From Amblyornis subalaris (Eukaryota > Chordata > Aves > Passeriformes > Ptilonorhynchidae): DNA of 64,000 nt. A program made the position numbers and the translations under genes. The stretch is from contig JACAXG010000031.1 in assembly GCA_018881555.1 (NCBI GenBank), forward strand, positions 6,817,127 through 6,881,126. The letters are read 5' to 3'. Shown here one piece after another: positions 20,850 through 34,200 of the stretch. The stretch's first letter is position 1. Each line of letters opens with the position of its first letter. The notes under the pieces are model-generated. The model was given only the letters and a program-made list of their open reading frames with translations. It did not search any database and was not told the DNA's origin.

Positions 20850-23800
20850 NCTCCATCATGAGATGCTTGTACTCTCCATCATGAACTTTCTAGGCTATTT
20901 ATCCCATCAAAACTGCAGATTTATGGCCCCAAACCCAGGCTTGCACCAAAGCAGGGGCTCAAGTGAGACTTAGCCTCCTCCAGCCCCATACAACACTGTC
21001 ATCTCTCTGCCAAGCCCAGGACAGGTTTTACCTGCAGTGGTTAAACCCTTCCAGCACCCTGGGCTGCTGAAGTCACTGCACAGACATTTTGGCAGACTGA
21101 TGCTTTATTACTGTTTCTGCAGAACTTTAATGGGAAACATTTAGTGTCAACTTCTTGCATTATGTTTGCTCAGTCATATGCAGCAAGGCTTTAGGGAAGA
21201 AAATTTTTGTGTCTCTTCATAATAAATATGTGTTTGTGTGTGTGATGAAGAGTGAACACACCTGTTGAGGCAAGCACGCAGGCACACACACGTCTGTGTG
21301 TGTGTATATACACANGCATATTCTTTCATGTTCTGATATCATCATGATCTATTTTTTGTCGAGATACATAGTTTTGGACTAAATACTTTCTTTTTGCTAA
21401 TGTTCCAATCATATTCATAGATGTAGCCACTGAAGGTATGTTTTCAAATGACATCTATGTATTTATTTGTGTGTCTACTAGTATTTTATGTGTCTAGACT
21501 ATTTTAATGACAGTTTTCCAAATATATGTGCTTGGCTATTTCTTTGCAAGAAAAATAAGGAGTTAAAAATAAAAAAAGTCTTGCAGTGTTAGAAATGTAT
21601 TGTTTTTTTCCTAATACTCCCACTGATTTCAGTCGACAATTTCTAATGAAATGCAAACATCCAGTCCCCTTGTTCAGTAAATATGAATATGGCACAAAAN
21701 CATTTAACTCTGATATTATATAAGCTCATCTTGTCTCTAATAGCAGTATAAATAGGACATTTCCATTGGTTTCCTGTGCTTTGTAGCTTTTATTTTTGGT
21801 GCAAATGTAGATTTTTGGTGGTTTTTATCTTAAAATATTATTAGATATATTTGCTACTACAGAAATACTGTTCTTTCTGGCGGTAACAAAAAACTGAAAT
21901 GTTTCAATGTGAAAAATTTCAGAGCTATGGGAAGCTTTGGAAAAATCAACTAAATTTCTTTTTAGTCTTTGCAAACTTAACAGTATTAAATGCNTTTAAT
22001 AATAATTGTTATTATTCTGCTTTGACAGGATATGCAACTTTTGTGCATTTCCTTAGTCAAAGACATTTTTAGTGGTGGGTACTAATTTAATTTATATTGT
22101 AACAGCTAAATTATAAATCTAGGATGCAATTCACATTAATTATGTCTCAGATCAAGCCCCAGTTCGGGTATGAATTGTCAGGATGATGATCACAAATAGA
22201 GTGTATGCTTTCTGCCTTAAATTTTTGACAGACTCAGGCTGTGTAATTCCTGAATAACACCTGTGTAGTGATAAAAATGGATTCTGTATGCATGGGTTTT
22301 TTAAACCCAAGAGTAACTTGCATAATGAAAAGGGAATTGGGAGTCAGATGGAAAGATCCCACGAGTCTGAGGAGGGAGAAGGATGCAAAGTGTTGTCAAG
22401 AAGTGGGATGGAGTGATTTCAGATTAATTTTTTGTGTGTTTTCTCTACTTATTACATGCAAGACAGTACCTTACTAGACCTGGCAACTCAGAAAATGATT
22501 TTCCAGTAGAAAAAAAAGGCTACATTTACAGAGTATGGGTGAAAAGACCATTGTCAAATTAATCTAGTTCTGCACAACACAGAGTTCATTCTCTTTCAGG
22601 AGAGTTTTAGAAACTGGCTGGATTTCAAGCTATGTTTTAATGCAACTTTTTGGCTGCCTGCCTCCTTGGAAAGTCAAGGGTCGCTGCTCAATAACTGAGT
22701 ATAAATACAGTCGGTGCAGTAGGCCTTCGTTTCAGTCATGCAGAACCAATTTCTAGTTTGATGGTGTCGCTGTTGAATATTTTTAATTGAAACTGTTGTG
22801 AGGAATACTGACGTAAATCCTCATTATTATTCTGGTTTTCCCCTGTAAGATTATGGTTCTGTCTGACTTTGTTTGATATTGCTGTGATCACCAGCACTAA
22901 TATTCAAACATAGATGTATCCCCAAGTTTGAGAATTGGGATAAGAACTAACTTTTGATGATTAAAACCAGAGTACCAGAGAGTACCAGTGTATTCATTAG
23001 CCTGTTAATCAAATGCTTCTGCTAATGCCAGTTGCTATAAAGATGTAATAGGTTTAACATGGGGCTATGGCACAACCCCAGCAGCCCTGAGTGCTCTTAC
23101 TGAATCTAAATATTCATCTTGGCAAATAGGCCTGGTGTTTATTCCCTAGTGATCATTTCCTCTGCTGTCTGACAAAAAGAAGCAAACCTCTAGTGTATGT
23201 TAAACACGTCCTTCAAAACAACATTTTTAAAATAACAAAAGTGTTCNTTGAAAGTCTGTTTTTCTACCTCCTTAAAATTAATAGTTCCCATTAATAAGGC
23301 ATGTCTTTTATAAAGAGATTTTTTTAATCAGTAGTTCTTTGTCAGTGGCTCTTGTAGAGAGACTTAGATCTGAGAAAGGTGTCAGTGTGGTTAAATTGTA
23401 GGTCACAAAAAGTGAAATAACTCATGCTGTGTCTATAAATATTGTGTTTGGAACATTCTTCCTTCTGCCCTTAACTGGTACCTGACTCCCAGGAAGAGGG
23501 TGAAAGTCCTAAATAGTGAATTTAGAAAATTAATGCAGTCACAGAGAGAGGAAAGTTTCTTTTTCCATCAAGGGTCAGATTTTGAAATCCATCCACGGCT
23601 TTTGCTCGGCCTTGCATTTGAAATGGTTATCTAGGGTTTATCTTGGTGACCTCTTCCAGCCCTTTCAATCTTTAAGGTATCTCAGGAAGATATTCAAATG
23701 CAGCTCTGCAATACCACTGCTATGCAGGGAAATGTCTTTCTTTTTTTTCTGTCTCCCGTTTTTAAAGAGTGATGCTGAAGCAAAGGTGAGACAAAAGGAT

Positions 23801-25191
23801 GCAAGCTGTTTGCTGAGTGTCGCTATTTTGAGGATGTCTTTTCTGATCTGTGTGTTTTCAGACAGCCCCTGCGGGGCTTGGGGGATAGATGTGTTCAGTG
23901 ACCTGTCCCAGTGAGGAGCTCAGCACACTGAACACTTTACACCTTTTTAAGTTGGGATTGGACTAGATGGGTTAATTTTGCTTCATTTATGTATAGCCAT
24001 GTAAATAAGTCTGGTCCTTAACTGATTTATAGCTCTTTTATGGACTATTGTGATCTCAGCTCTTTAATTTATGAGATAAGGTGATGGAAATTAGTAACAA
24101 TATTTAGCTCAAGTGATGACAGCTGCAATGCTTTAATTTCAAAACATCTTGCTTTCTTTCGTTCTCAGCACATACAGCATGTTTGTTGTATTGTCTTATT
24201 TGATTTTACCACATAACAAACCTGGAATTTTGGAACTGATGCAAAGATATAAGTAGTTTAGTTTTATGTTCTCCTTTGGTTCACCATTTAAACCAATCTC
24301 ACTGTGTCTGCTCAGAGCAGATCTGCTTATTCCCTCTACTGTTTAATGCTTATATGGTAGTTAATGTGGTTTTGTCACCTCCTACTTCTTGCTCTTTACT
24401 CTGTAAATGTAATTTAAGCTGTGAAAATCCACCTGTAGCACTTTGCCATCCTAGTCACTTTAAATGGGTGACACTCCCTGTTGGAAAAGCAAATTTCTAG
24501 GTCNTCTGTGTGCTGAGTGTGTAGTTAAATATTTGAATGTTCTCAATATTTAATCAATTAGGTTTTTCAAAGGCACACAAAAAAACTGGCAATCCTCTTG
24601 TTTGTTTATAAGTAGTAGGCTCAGGTAGGGTGATTATATGTTGTGTCACTAGCAGCCTGAAAGGAATATTTGGGAAGACTCTGAAATGTAAATTTGGTGA
24701 ACAGCCTACCAGGAGGGAACAAAGATGGGGATTATAGGAAAGAATTTGCAAGCAAAGGCAGATTAAAGGGACTTTGTTTTACTCATTAGTTTCTGTTCCT
24801 TCAGGAGATCAGCTACAAATCACCTGAAAAGCTCAAGAGTCCCCTTGCAGGCTCTGTGCACTTGAAACTGTATTGAGTTTTGCCCTCACTTCTCCGTCCA
24901 ATACCAAACTAATTGAAAAGAAAAAATACCTCTGCTCTGTGNGTGCTGACGGGTCAGCGAGTTATAAATAAGTGTAAAAGAGTTACAACAAGTGTGCAGA
25001 TCTATCTTTTTAGCTGTCTTCCAATATTGTTGTTGTTCTTCTATAAGGAAAACATGGCCCAAGCTCTGCCCCGTCCCTAGTGAGCCAGGGCAGTGGTTAG
25101 ACTGTCTGGGGAAGTATATTGCTCTGAAATTTGAGTAGTAAATACCAAGGAAAATACACGCTGATGGCAATTTCATGCATGGGCTCAGTTT
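20850..25191. other. Intronic DNA without recognised repeats besides the TG/CA cluster
   Basis: AT-rich sequence. The 110-codon frame at 23582-23914 (+) is unrecognised. A GACCTCTTCCAGCCC stretch at about 23648 only vaguely recalls a CR1 end. Confidence 0.5.
21229..21314. repeat. TG/CA dinucleotide cluster with a perfect hairpin
   Basis: A TG-rich run at 21229-21244 is followed by (CA)n at 21283-21291 and (TG)n at 21296-21304. The 9-bp arms CACACACAC/GTGTGTGTG enclose the 4-nt loop GTCT, and a short TATATACACA tail follows. Confidence 0.85.
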
Positions 25192-25695
25192 CCATGTGCA
25201 GTTTTAGGCACCACAAAATAAGAAGGATATAAAGCTGTTAGACAGCACCCAGAGGAAGGCTACAAAGATGGTGAAGGGCCTTGAAGGAAGCCATATGAGT
25301 GGCTGGGGTCACTTGGTCTGTTCAGCCTGGAGAAGAGGAAACTGAGGGGAGACCTCACAGCAGTCTCCAGCTTCCTCTCGTGAGGGGCAGTGGAGGGGCA
25401 GGCACTGATCTCTTCTCCATGGGGGGAACCAGGACCTGGGGGAATGACCTGAATTTGTGTCGAGAAGGGGAGTGGGCTGGATGTTAGGAAAAGGTTCTTC
25501 CCCCAGAGGGTGGTTGGGCACTGGAACAGGCTCCCCAGGAAAGTGGTCACAGCACCAAGCCTGCCAGATTTCCAGAAGCGTTTGAACACCACTCAGGCAC
25601 AGGGTGTGATTCTTGGACTTGTCCTGTTCAGGACCAGGAGTTGGACTTGATGATCCTTGTGGGTTCCTTCCAACTCAGGATATTCTGTGATTCTT
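25192..25695 (+). mobile_element. CR1 LINE 3' fragment (~500 bp), sense
   Basis: Begins TCCATGTGCAGTTTTAGGCA, runs through AGAAGGATATAAAGCTGTTA, ACTTGGTCTGTTCAGCCTGG and AGAAGAGGAAACTGAGGGGA, and ends TCCTTCCAACTCAGGATATT with CTGTGATTCTT. It is colinear with a CR1 subfamily ending in (TGATTCT)-type octamers, a different subfamily from the TTCTATGAT copies. It covers the C-terminal reverse-transcriptase end plus 3' UTR, 5'-truncated. Open frames on either strand inside it (up to 110 codons, 25260-25592) are shadows of this element. It shares MACROD2's orientation. Confidence 0.95.
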
Positions 25696-28600
25696 AGTGG
25701 GAAAAGCAGTGGCAGGATGAGNATAACTTAAAATGCTTGGGGCCTTGTGACCCTTTCTGTTTCTGTCTCCTGGGTGCTCTGGGGCCGGGGAACATATTTG
25801 CCTTCTGTGGTCTCTGTAGGTATGTAGTTTTAAGTTGGAACAAGCTTTACTCTTCACTCTTTTTCCCCATTGAAGCCTTTGGCAAAGATCCCCAACATTT
25901 GTAGGCAGTGCTAGGTCTATTTGCTGGGAAGTGTTGTAAGTACCTTAGTTAACGATGCGAGGAAGGAATTTTGCTTCTAGCTCCCGCAAGCTGCAGAATC
26001 ATCCCTTCTTGGCATGGGAAACTCAGTAGGCCTGGAATCTCCTTTCCGGCTCAGCGTGGTGGTCAGGCAAAGTCCCATGTTGATCACTGAAGAACACCCA
26101 ATTACAACACAGTTTTCCTATTTCCATCAAAGGTAATTTATCCAATGGCTAGGCCAANAGTGTAAGTACAGATTGAGATTCACATTAGCTAATCTGAGCA
26201 GACAGGTAGAACAAATTAAAGAAATAACATGGTGGCACAGGGTAGGTTNGTGGAGCATAGCTTCTGCTCCCTCATTTCCCCTCCAACTGTGTGAACGCCA
26301 GTCTGAATTGCTCTGGACCCTTTGAATCTCATATTCTGCTTTGCACTACTCCTGTTTTCGTCAGGGGTCACTTGGCANGGACTTGTTGGGACTCCTCAAA
26401 GCCTAATCTGTAGGGAGACAGAAATGACCAGTTTGTTTCCTTGGTGATTTTTTTTTTTTTTGAAAATGATGGACTTTTTTCTTGCATGTGACTTCTCCTT
26501 GCCCTGCACCTCGGTCTCTGATTGTGCACTAAGACTGTCATCCTTCATCACCACAGAAACTGCAAATTCCTCATTGTGAGGAATTACTCTAGGGTCTGCA
26601 AGAGTGAAAAGTTTCTTTTTAAAATTGCATGTTGATAAGTTTGATGTGGATTGTGTTCTGCAATGATCNCTATTTTGATTTTTTTCTTTTTTGCACCACT
26701 CTTTGAATGCAGTTTGTGTTGAGGTAGAAGGGCTGCCATTCTGTGCAAGACACACTTGCAAAACCTTTTGCGTCTTACTGTACTTGGACATATGCAAAAT
26801 ACTTAAGGGGGTTTTTTGACTAAAAAGCAATTATTGTGTACAAAATTTGAAATTTGTGTGACAATTAACTTAGTTTCTGTGTTATCAAATCAGCACATCT
26901 TAATATAGTCTAAGTGCTAAAAAGGTGTCTGTTGTAAGATATGCAGCAACTGAACTTAGTATTTCAATTCTCTGCCTTGCATTTGGCAATTTAACAGAAG
27001 AGGTCGTGAACACATGGCTCCTTGTGCTTGAAATAAAAATAAAATCCTTTATTCAAAATATAGAAGATTGGTCTCAAAAAAAAAGTTAACTTGCTATGAA
27101 AACACTAGCTGTTGAGAAAGAGAATAAACATGTCATTAGGTATTCAAAAACAGTAACCATAGTTTGTCTTAAGCATTGTAATTGTCATTCACATTCTTTT
27201 CTGTTAAAAAGATTTTATTTATCTAATGTATTGACTTTATGCTTGTAAATTAGGCTTTTTGCTGATAATATATATGAAATTCATGAAATCTGCCAGTAAG
27301 AGACATATTTGCAGGCAGCAGTCCCATGCAACACTTTAGTATTCCATTTAAAAATAAAAACTAAAAATCAAAAAACTGCAGAACATCATAGCACAGCAAT
27401 TTACATTGGGCTTAACTTTGTTTAGATACACTTCCTTTGACAAATACTAATTTTGGATCTAGAGTGTTCATAACATGATGTTTTCCTGCCTGCTGTTGTG
27501 TGGCACGGAGTTTGTAGGAGAAGCCTAGGATGGGATTGGGACTAGTGCAGGACTCATAAATACAGCAATGTTATTTGGTTTTTAATTATGTTGGAACTTT
27601 TGGAATTTTCACTAAAGCTACCCTCCTGCCAGAATGCCATCAGGCATTGAACTTACAAAGGCTTTTACATGATGTCTGGACTGGATTGGCTCTCTCTGGC
27701 TTTAGTGATACAACATTTTTCTCTATGTGAGTGCATCAGTATGGTTGTATTTGTAAACTCTTCTTGGGATTTCAGTTGACTCGGTGCTTCAGGACAGAGA
27801 GTAACAGGCCAATTTTTTCAAAAAGACTTTTGCCATTTTGAAGTATGGAATAACTCTCTTCTCATTGTGTTGAGATCTTTCAGAGTAGAACAACATTATA
27901 GTCAAAGATCATGATCATCCCCCTAGCTCCACTGACAGGGTTTTGAGGATCTTAACATCTGTTGTCCAACTCTTCCCAATAATTTTGGCATTGAGCAGGG
28001 CTCTGTGCTGAGCAGAAGCATAGTGCAAGACACAAATAATTTGTAATTGTGAGCCATCCATAGAGCCTTGCATCTGACTCATGGCAGCGCTGTCAGGGAC
28101 TTGCTATATTCGCTTTTTGTTCCACTTATTCACAAAATAAATTATCTTAGTTTTAATCCATCTGTGTTGGAAATGTCCAAAAAACTTCCTCCAATGTGGA
28201 CAGAACAACAAGCTTTGCATTTGCACCAAGGCAGCTGGTCCTCGAAATTTGCCTTTCATTCAGTGCTTTTGAGTTTTGAAATGAAAATACAAAGTCTGCT
28301 CCTGACAGCCGGTGAGGGTATTCTCTGTGATGGCTTGAAAAGTTCTGGAGTCTATGGATGTGGCTGAATGAGGCATGCGAATGTTTCTAAATTATTCTGC
28401 TAAAATTTGCGCTGCTGGTGCAGATAATATAAATAATATAAACCCTATCAATAACTACTAGTCTTGCACTGAAGGACTATCTTGTTTAGCTTATTTTTGT
28501 CGTATGAATTATGATTTCTTTTCCCAAAATACTGATCAGGTTCTTTCAAAGGGATGGTCAAATGATGGGGAAAAAAATTACATCTTGAGAGANGTGATAG

Positions 28601-30866
28601 CATAAATACTTCTTTTCTACTGAAGTCAATAGACTCTTTTTGCAAATGTCCAACTGAAGTTGGAGAGGGACAAATCCAGCTTGGTTTCCACGTGACACAT
28701 GTTCACAGCACGTGAACTTGTGCAGAGCTCTCAAAGGCAATTCTGCCAGAAAGCTAAGGAGCAATTGGTACAGAATTGAGCAGAGACTCCGGTGCTTCAA
28801 GTGATAACAGCTGGGACATGGGCAAAACATTTTCTGTCGCTGGACATTTGTTCTGTGATTCAGCAAAATGCTTCAGTTCTTTTGCAAGCACTGAAGTTCA
28901 GGATTGCAAGTCTTCCTTAAGAATAAGGGAAAGAAATTCCTCTTTTATTTGCACCTTATCAGCATTTTATAAGATGGTATTTTTAAAGGCTTTATGTGTT
29001 TACCATACTGGCAACCTTTCATGTGTTACATGGTCAGTCCCTGATGTCTGAACCCTATAATTAAGCATCTGTCAACACTCTAACCATGTCATCATGTATA
29101 GGCTGGCATTCTTTTTCATGTGCTCCAAATATTTTAGCTTAAAATTTCATTCTTCTAACTGTATAGTGTTTCTCATTGATTCACAATGTAATTATGCATA
29201 ATAATACAATACTGTTTTGAAGTTGCTAAAGAGTTTTTTATAAATATCGGTATATCTAGTCTAATAAATCAGATGATTTATTGATTTTTGATTTATTCAG
29301 TTGAAAATTGAGAGTCTGATTCTTGATAAGGGGTGGGAATACTCTTATGCTAGCAAGTGCCTGAGGAGAGGAAAACTATCCTTCATCACTGAGTTTAATA
29401 ATGGCAGTTTACCTTCTATCAGGGTGACTGGCCCAGTGTTGTTAATCATGTCAAGCTTCTCTGATTTATGTTTAGTGTAACACTTTCTGAATGTAAGGCT
29501 TATTATCTATTTCAAAACACAGTGGTTCATGGGTGGGTATAAAAATTACTAGATGGATTTGAATGACTCACTCTTATTTTGCTACTGTTGCACTGCTCAA
29601 AATCTGGTGCAATGCTGCTTCAGAAGGGTATGGGGCACGGTTTGTTTTATTTTAAAATTGTGTGAAACTGATGTCAAAATGAAATTCAATATTACNTTTA
29701 AAATTCGGCTCAATACTGAACAATGTCACTGTCAAATTCTTGTACTTGCATCTGTTTGATTCTCAGAATTGAAATAAAAAGACATGGTTATGTGCTCTGC
29801 TGGATGTACATGAGTATTTACAGTTAAGCATCCATTTCAGTATGGGGATAAAATCTGTGGAACTGACTGGGTTCCATCTTGCTCTAACTTTATTTTTTCT
29901 TACACATAAACAAAAGAAAAAAGTAATATACTTTTCTCTTTGGTTGTTTTGGTATACNGATACTGTTTAAAGTAATTTGCTTTATTGTTTGAATACCAGA
30001 TCTATGCAGAGAAACAATGCTTGAAGATTCATAACCTTGCTGACTTCAAAGCATCAATGTGCCTGGTTCCTTAGTACACTGCCCTGCTTTTAGTCTAGCA
30101 TAGCTTTTTTTTCTCTGCAACAGCTTTTTGCGCTATTGTGGGTAAAGAGCTGGTGAAATGTGATGGAACATTGGGCCCAGATCTGAATGTGTTGGTGGCT
30201 GCCACAGTTGGTCATGCCTGGAGTCACTGTGAGTCCTGGTGGCCTGGGCTGAGCCACAGAGGGGGGATTTTTCTCTTAACACACCAGCCAGGCAATTATT
30301 CTGTGGAGGTATTAACTCAGCCNGAGAATTGACCTCCTGCTCTTTAGAAGGACTATCTAGTCACTGGATAATAGTGTTGTATGCTTCCACTAACAAGGAG
30401 GTTGATTTAAAGTCTTTTCAGTTGGTTTTCTCACGTGGACCTACGTCAAGGAGACTTCATTGAGAAAACTACCGAGGTAAAATGGAAATAAATATACACT
30501 AGGGGGGAATAGCAGTGCTATAAAAATATTCATAATGGTCGGTGTTTAAATAACACAGTGCAGCATCTTTCAACGGATGCATACCGTGTGTAATAAAGTA
30601 AACATTTTAGGTTAACTGCTGTAGGTGGAGGTTATATGCCAATGAGGCAAACCCTTCTGTCCTTCCTGTAACTTATTTGCATGGCAGAGCCTGACAGATG
30701 NGATCCTGCTGCGTCACTTCACACGACACTATCGTGCCCTCAGGAGCANAGGTGCATCTTTGCAGTTTAAAGGGAAGAAAAGTGCCTCTGCACACGTGTG
30801 GTCCCTCTTGCAGGGCACTCGGTGATTGCAACAGAGCTGTAGTGGTGGAAGCCTTCCTCTGCCGTG
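25696..30866. other. Intronic DNA without recognised features
   Basis: Contains a 144-codon minus-strand frame at 26396-26830, Lys/Ser-rich and ending in a poly-T-encoded Lys run, which I do not recognise. 29140-29300 is rich in TAAT/ATGCATAAT-type AT motifs. No RNA gene or repeat family was identified. Confidence 0.5.
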
Positions 30867-31258
30867 GACACAGGCTGGGAGAGTTGGGACTGCAGAAGAG
30901 AGGATTCCAGGGAGAACTTTATAGCAGCCTTCAGTACCTAAAGGGGCTGCCAGAGAGCTGGAGAGGGGCTTTTTACAAGGGCATGAAGTGATAGAACAAA
31001 GGAGAATGGCTTCAAACTCACAGAGAGCAGGTTTAAATTAGATAGTAGGAAAAAATTCTTCACTGTGAGGGTGGTGAGGCACTAGCACATATTTCCTAGA
31101 GAAGCTATGGGTGCCCCATTCCTGGAAGTGTTCAAGGCCGGGTTGGATGGGGCTTGGAACAACCTGNTCTAGTGGAAAGTGTCCCTGTCCACAGCAGGGG
31201 AGTTGTAACTTGGTGATCTTAAAGGTGCCTTCCAACCTAAACCATTCTATGATGATGG
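30867..31258 (+). mobile_element. CR1 LINE 3' fragment (~390 bp), sense
   Basis: GACACAGGCTGGGAGAGTTG, AGCCTTCAGTACCTAAAGGG, AGGAAAAAATTCTTCACTGT, CCATTCCTGGAAGTGTTCAA and CTTCCAACCTAAACCATTCT are colinear with the CR1 3' region. It ends CCATTCTATGATGATG, the canonical 3' terminus. The 5' end is truncated. Confidence 0.95.
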
Positions 31259-34200
31259 GTGATGACTATTATGATGGCAGTTCACCTTTTCAGCATGCTG
31301 CCTATTCTGAATTATTTGCTTAAAGTACGTAATCGCTTGCTTCAACCGATATATTATTCTCTACTGATGTTCTTTTTCAATTTTTTTACTTCTCCTCAAT
31401 CTTCCACACCCCTCATTCTCTCANTTTAATGTATAGATTTAATTATATAGATTAGTTATAAATGTATGCAACTATAATAATCTAGTAATAGACATGTAGC
31501 AGATACTCTCGAATATTTCCTAAGACAGAATATGATTATTTCCCACTCTTTATTGTAGGGATAGCAAATAGACAGCAAATAAAGGCTTATTGATGGCGCT
31601 CCTTAGGCACACTCTGTGTGCACATTTGCAGAGAGGCATAGGTGGATGTCCAGTTTGTACGGGTGTTCTTACTCTGCACAAGATCAACTGCTGTAATTGC
31701 TCACTCTCCTTCATTCTCTTCCTTAAGATGCTAAATCAAAATCCCATTCCTCTGCTAATCTCCCTCCACATCATATATTAGATTTCATAACCGCTCCNTA
31801 AGTTCTACAAGAACTAACAGATCGTCAGACGCTTGTAATCAAAGTGCTGCTTCATTCCAGCTGACTGCACAGCACAGTCATACAGCCTGAGTATCGTAAA
31901 GCTTTGAACTGGCTAATGGAAGAGAAAAGGGAGCAGCAAGAAAACGTGCTGAAAATGCACCAAGTGCAGCAGAACTAAACCTTAGTCCAGAGCTGTGAGG
32001 GGTAAAATACTGCATCTTTCAGCTAATAATCTGCAATCCCATTATCTCTGAGCCATGAACTGAATTGTTGGTGATGTACAGGCTGGATTATTCTATCTAT
32101 TTTTTGTACCATATATCCAAAATTTGACACTTAATTATGTTGTCCCACAGTAGATCAAGTTTTACAACAGCAACAAAGGATTAAAACGGTTTTATATTGG
32201 GGACATTGAGAGGATAAACAGCGCTGTGTTATAGGAAGGAATGGCAGTCAGCTGTGTTACCATCTGGGAGAGAAGCATTGAAGTGCTATTAATATGTAAA
32301 CCTTTTAGATTTTGTTCTTTTTTTTTTTAGAATTTGTAGCATTCCTAAAGAACTGATTACAATTCTGTACTAAATTTTGGTGTCAAAGGATGCTGCAAAT
32401 AGTATTACAGCAACAATTAATGTGAGCACAACTATCATCTCATTTGCTTTTAAGGTATCTTCAGACACCAGTGCAGTGAGGGTAGTGTCAGATCAGGTTG
32501 TGTGTATGGCAATAAATCCATTGTGTTGCATAAACACTCCATTTGACACAGAAGAGGACAGTGCAGACTCTTCTCTATCTCAGCAGAACTTATCCATATG
32601 TATTGCAGTTAATCTTTCAATTCAATGTGGTAATCACTTAAATATCCTAATTGGCTAATTTTATTATTGCATTCACTGCTAATGTGCTAATTGTTTTATT
32701 TCTGGGAAAGCTGTAAAAAATGCTACTTGATATTGATTTATTTATCTTCTGCTCAATTTAGTTTTATTACAATATGGTTTGATTTAATTCTGCATTTCAG
32801 GAAATCATTATCATACATAAATATTTTAGTGAAGAAGGGTAGGGGCAGAATAAAAAAGAGAGAGGTGCCATTATACATAAGAGAGATAAATACAAGGTAG
32901 AAATTTTGTGTTTAAATGAATTTCTTTTGTGGTCAGAACATGTCTGGCTGCATTTCATTCATTTAGTTTCCTTGCAATAAAACACAAAAATAAAAAGCCA
33001 ATCAGTACAAACTCTCCAGAGTTTTACTGTCCTGGTTTCTGGTCAACAAGGCCCAATTGCCTCTTTACTTTCTTGAAAGCATCAGCCCTTTGAAAAGGCT
33101 TGTATAGCTGTGCCTAATTGCTGAGACTCAGCACAGCCCTGAGCTATGGCAGGGAATTAGCTCCCCAGAGCCAGGATGCTTTCCTTTGGGGGAAAGCAGG
33201 GGAGGAACAGCTTCTCATCAAGATGATACCAGGTGAAGGTACAGAAACTTTTAAGTCCCATCTGGGAAGTCCAGCTCCCTCTATTACAGGCAGAAATTCA
33301 TATAATGCCGATTCATCAGGCTGTTTGCTATGTTTTTGCTGTGCTAGTTATTATGATGGCTGTGTTAGTTGCTCCACAGGCCAGTGCTGGCACTTTTAGG
33401 GGTGAAAAGCAACTAAATTCTAAAGATAAGCTGTGGTTCAGAAAATAAAAGAATGCTTATGCTTAAAATTGAGCCCATGCTGGATGTAGGTCTGCAGCAT
33501 TTTCCTCCTTTTGCATTTACTGGGTCAAAACTTGGAGTAAGACCCATGATTTTGTTTCATCAGTTGTAGGTAATTCTGGAAACTCTATTCAGCCTACAGC
33601 ATTTGTGGAAGGTGCACAAGTTTATCTTGGTTCAGGGCTACCAACGACTATCAATATGGTTAGTGGCTCATTCTTTTCTCTTTCTGATATGGGAGAGGGA
33701 AAAAGTGTGTTCAGATTTCTGTAATTTCTCTCTTTTGCTGCAGCACATCCTAAACTCTACACACACTTAATTTCTAAGTAATCCAAATCTTCCGGTTTTG
33801 AACTTTTCCTTTTAGTCATGGAAATAAGGAAGGAATTTGAATTCACTGAACCACGAAACCATTAAAGAATCAAATACAGCATTTGGAAGGGTCAGCTGGA
33901 TAAAAACTAGACTTGAATATCCAAATAGCAGAGAATGCTCTTCTCAAATGCTTTCTTTTTAAGAAGTTACCAAATTGGGAAAAAGTGCCTCTTTTAATAA
34001 GAATATATATTTGGCAATTCGCTAACTTATTGGTGNAAAGATACATTTTTAAAGTGTGTTGCCTGCTTTCTCATCATATACATCCGCTTAATATCACCTT
34101 AGAGATGCCTCATTAACTTTCTTGCAGTCAGTGGACTTTCCATGTCATCTCTGATGAATCTTTAAAATTCTTTCCCTTTTTAAGGGGTGTTGTGTTCATT

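Noticed and set aside
23630..23690. GGTGACCTCTTCCAGCCC resembling a CR1 3' end
   Set aside because: Only about 18 bp are suggestive; the upstream and downstream sequence does not follow CR1.
25260..25592. Open frames of 110 and 70 codons on the minus strand and 62 on the plus strand
   Set aside because: They lie wholly inside the sense CR1 copy at 25192-25695 and are shadows of that element.
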